In this document: positions 4,783 to 5,072 of the stretch, piece by piece
Position numbering within the stretch: the stretch's first letter is position 1
Layout of the letters: each line of letters begins with the position of its first letter
DNA from: Balneolaceae bacterium
Lineage (GTDB): Bacteria; Bacteroidota; Rhodothermia; Balneolales; Balneolaceae
Direction of reading: 5' to 3'
DNA: 5,072 bases
NCBI GenBank assembly: GCA_007118525.1
Contig: SKRK01000069.1
Location: forward strand, 1 to 5,072
Program-made: the position numbers and the translations under genes
Notes under the pieces: model-generated
What the model saw: the letters and a program-made list of their open reading frames with translations, nothing else
What the model was told of the DNA's origin: nothing
Databases searched by the model: none

Positions 4783-5072
4783 ATGAAGAATATACTTATT
4801 ACAGGCGGAACCGGGTTTATCGGCAGCCACACCACCCTGGAGCTATTAAATGAGAATTTTAATGTCGTGATCATCGACAACCTGAGCAACAGCAAGAGAA
4901 CCTCTCTCGACCGGGTAGAGAAGTTGACAGGCAGAAAAGCCGATTTTCATGAAATTGACCTGCTGGACCGCGAGGGCCTGCAAAAGCTGTTTTCACAATA
5001 TGAGTTTGACGGCGTGATTCACTTTGCCGGTTTAAAAGCCGTTGGAGAGTCTGTCGAAAAGCCCCTTCTTTA
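4783..5072 (+). CDS. galE: UDP-glucose 4-epimerase GalE (N-terminal part, cut by the right window edge)
   Basis: GalE interconverts UDP-glucose and UDP-galactose using bound NAD and feeds galactose use and surface-polysaccharide precursors. The first 96 codons are present; the family is about 330-340 residues. The NAD-binding Rossmann motif is GGTGFIGSH (residues 8-16). Asp32-Asn33 in VIIDNLSNS bind the adenosine ribose. DFHEIDLLD (54-62) and VIHFAGLKAVGESVEKPL (78-95) are classic GalE signatures; the AGLKAVGES stretch separates it from dTDP-glucose dehydratases. The catalytic Ser/Thr and Tyr-x-x-x-Lys lie beyond the edge. The start at 4783 places the Rossmann strand immediately, as expected. 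It follows the HPt gene by 14 bp and probably shares its message. Codon use is somewhat more GC-rich than in the upstream spacer, as expected for a conserved gene. Confidence 0.95.
   Translation, partial: MKNILITGGTGFIGSHTTLELLNENFNVVIIDNLSNSKRTSLDRVEKLTGRKADFHEIDLLDREGLQKLFSQYEFDGVIHFAGLKAVGESVEKPLL

Overview
The window looks like chromosomal DNA of a Bacteroidota-, Balneolota- or Rhodothermota-type bacterium. The reasons are moderate GC content, A/T-rich leaders without clear Shine-Dalgarno sequences, a lipoprotein with a short signal peptide, and a RecBCD-type rather than AddAB-type recC. This placement is an inference from style and gene content, not a phylogenetic result. Every recognisable gene is intact or cut only by a window edge. 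I see no rRNA, tRNA, IS element or CRISPR array.

Layout from left to right: (1) 1-1136, minus strand, N-terminal third of RecC, the gamma subunit of exonuclease V, running off the left edge. (2) 1137-1303, a divergent promoter region with an exact 12-bp direct repeat and a short bulged hairpin. (3) 1304-2131, plus strand, a lipoprotein alpha/beta hydrolase of the BEM46/ABHD13-like type. (4) 2207-2374, plus strand, a probable 55-aa single-pass membrane protein, ending 2 bp from the stop codon of the next, convergent gene. (5) 3516 down to 2377, minus strand, a two-gene operon: a short ParA ATPase followed after 6 bp by a 126-aa protein with a C-terminal ribbon-helix-helix-like domain. This is the arrangement of ParA/ParG-type (type Ib) partition modules. 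(6) 3517-4019, a 503-bp stretch without a convincing protein gene. It holds the parA leader, a strong minus-strand terminator hairpin with a U-run, a 13-bp near-perfect inverted repeat about 250 bp apart, other hairpins and a candidate promoter for the next operon. (7) 4020-5072, plus strand, a tightly packed probable operon of a hotdog acyl-CoA thioesterase, an HPt phosphotransfer protein and galE (UDP-glucose 4-epimerase, cut by the right edge).

Functionally the window mixes housekeeping genes (DNA repair, envelope hydrolase, nucleotide-sugar metabolism) with a DNA-segregation-type ParA/RHH pair. The least explained part is 3620-3945. A terminator pointing leftward has no protein gene feeding it, and the sequence behind it is bounded by arms that could form a closing stem. 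That would fit an undescribed minus-strand non-coding RNA, although a plain promoter/operator explanation for one arm is also possible.
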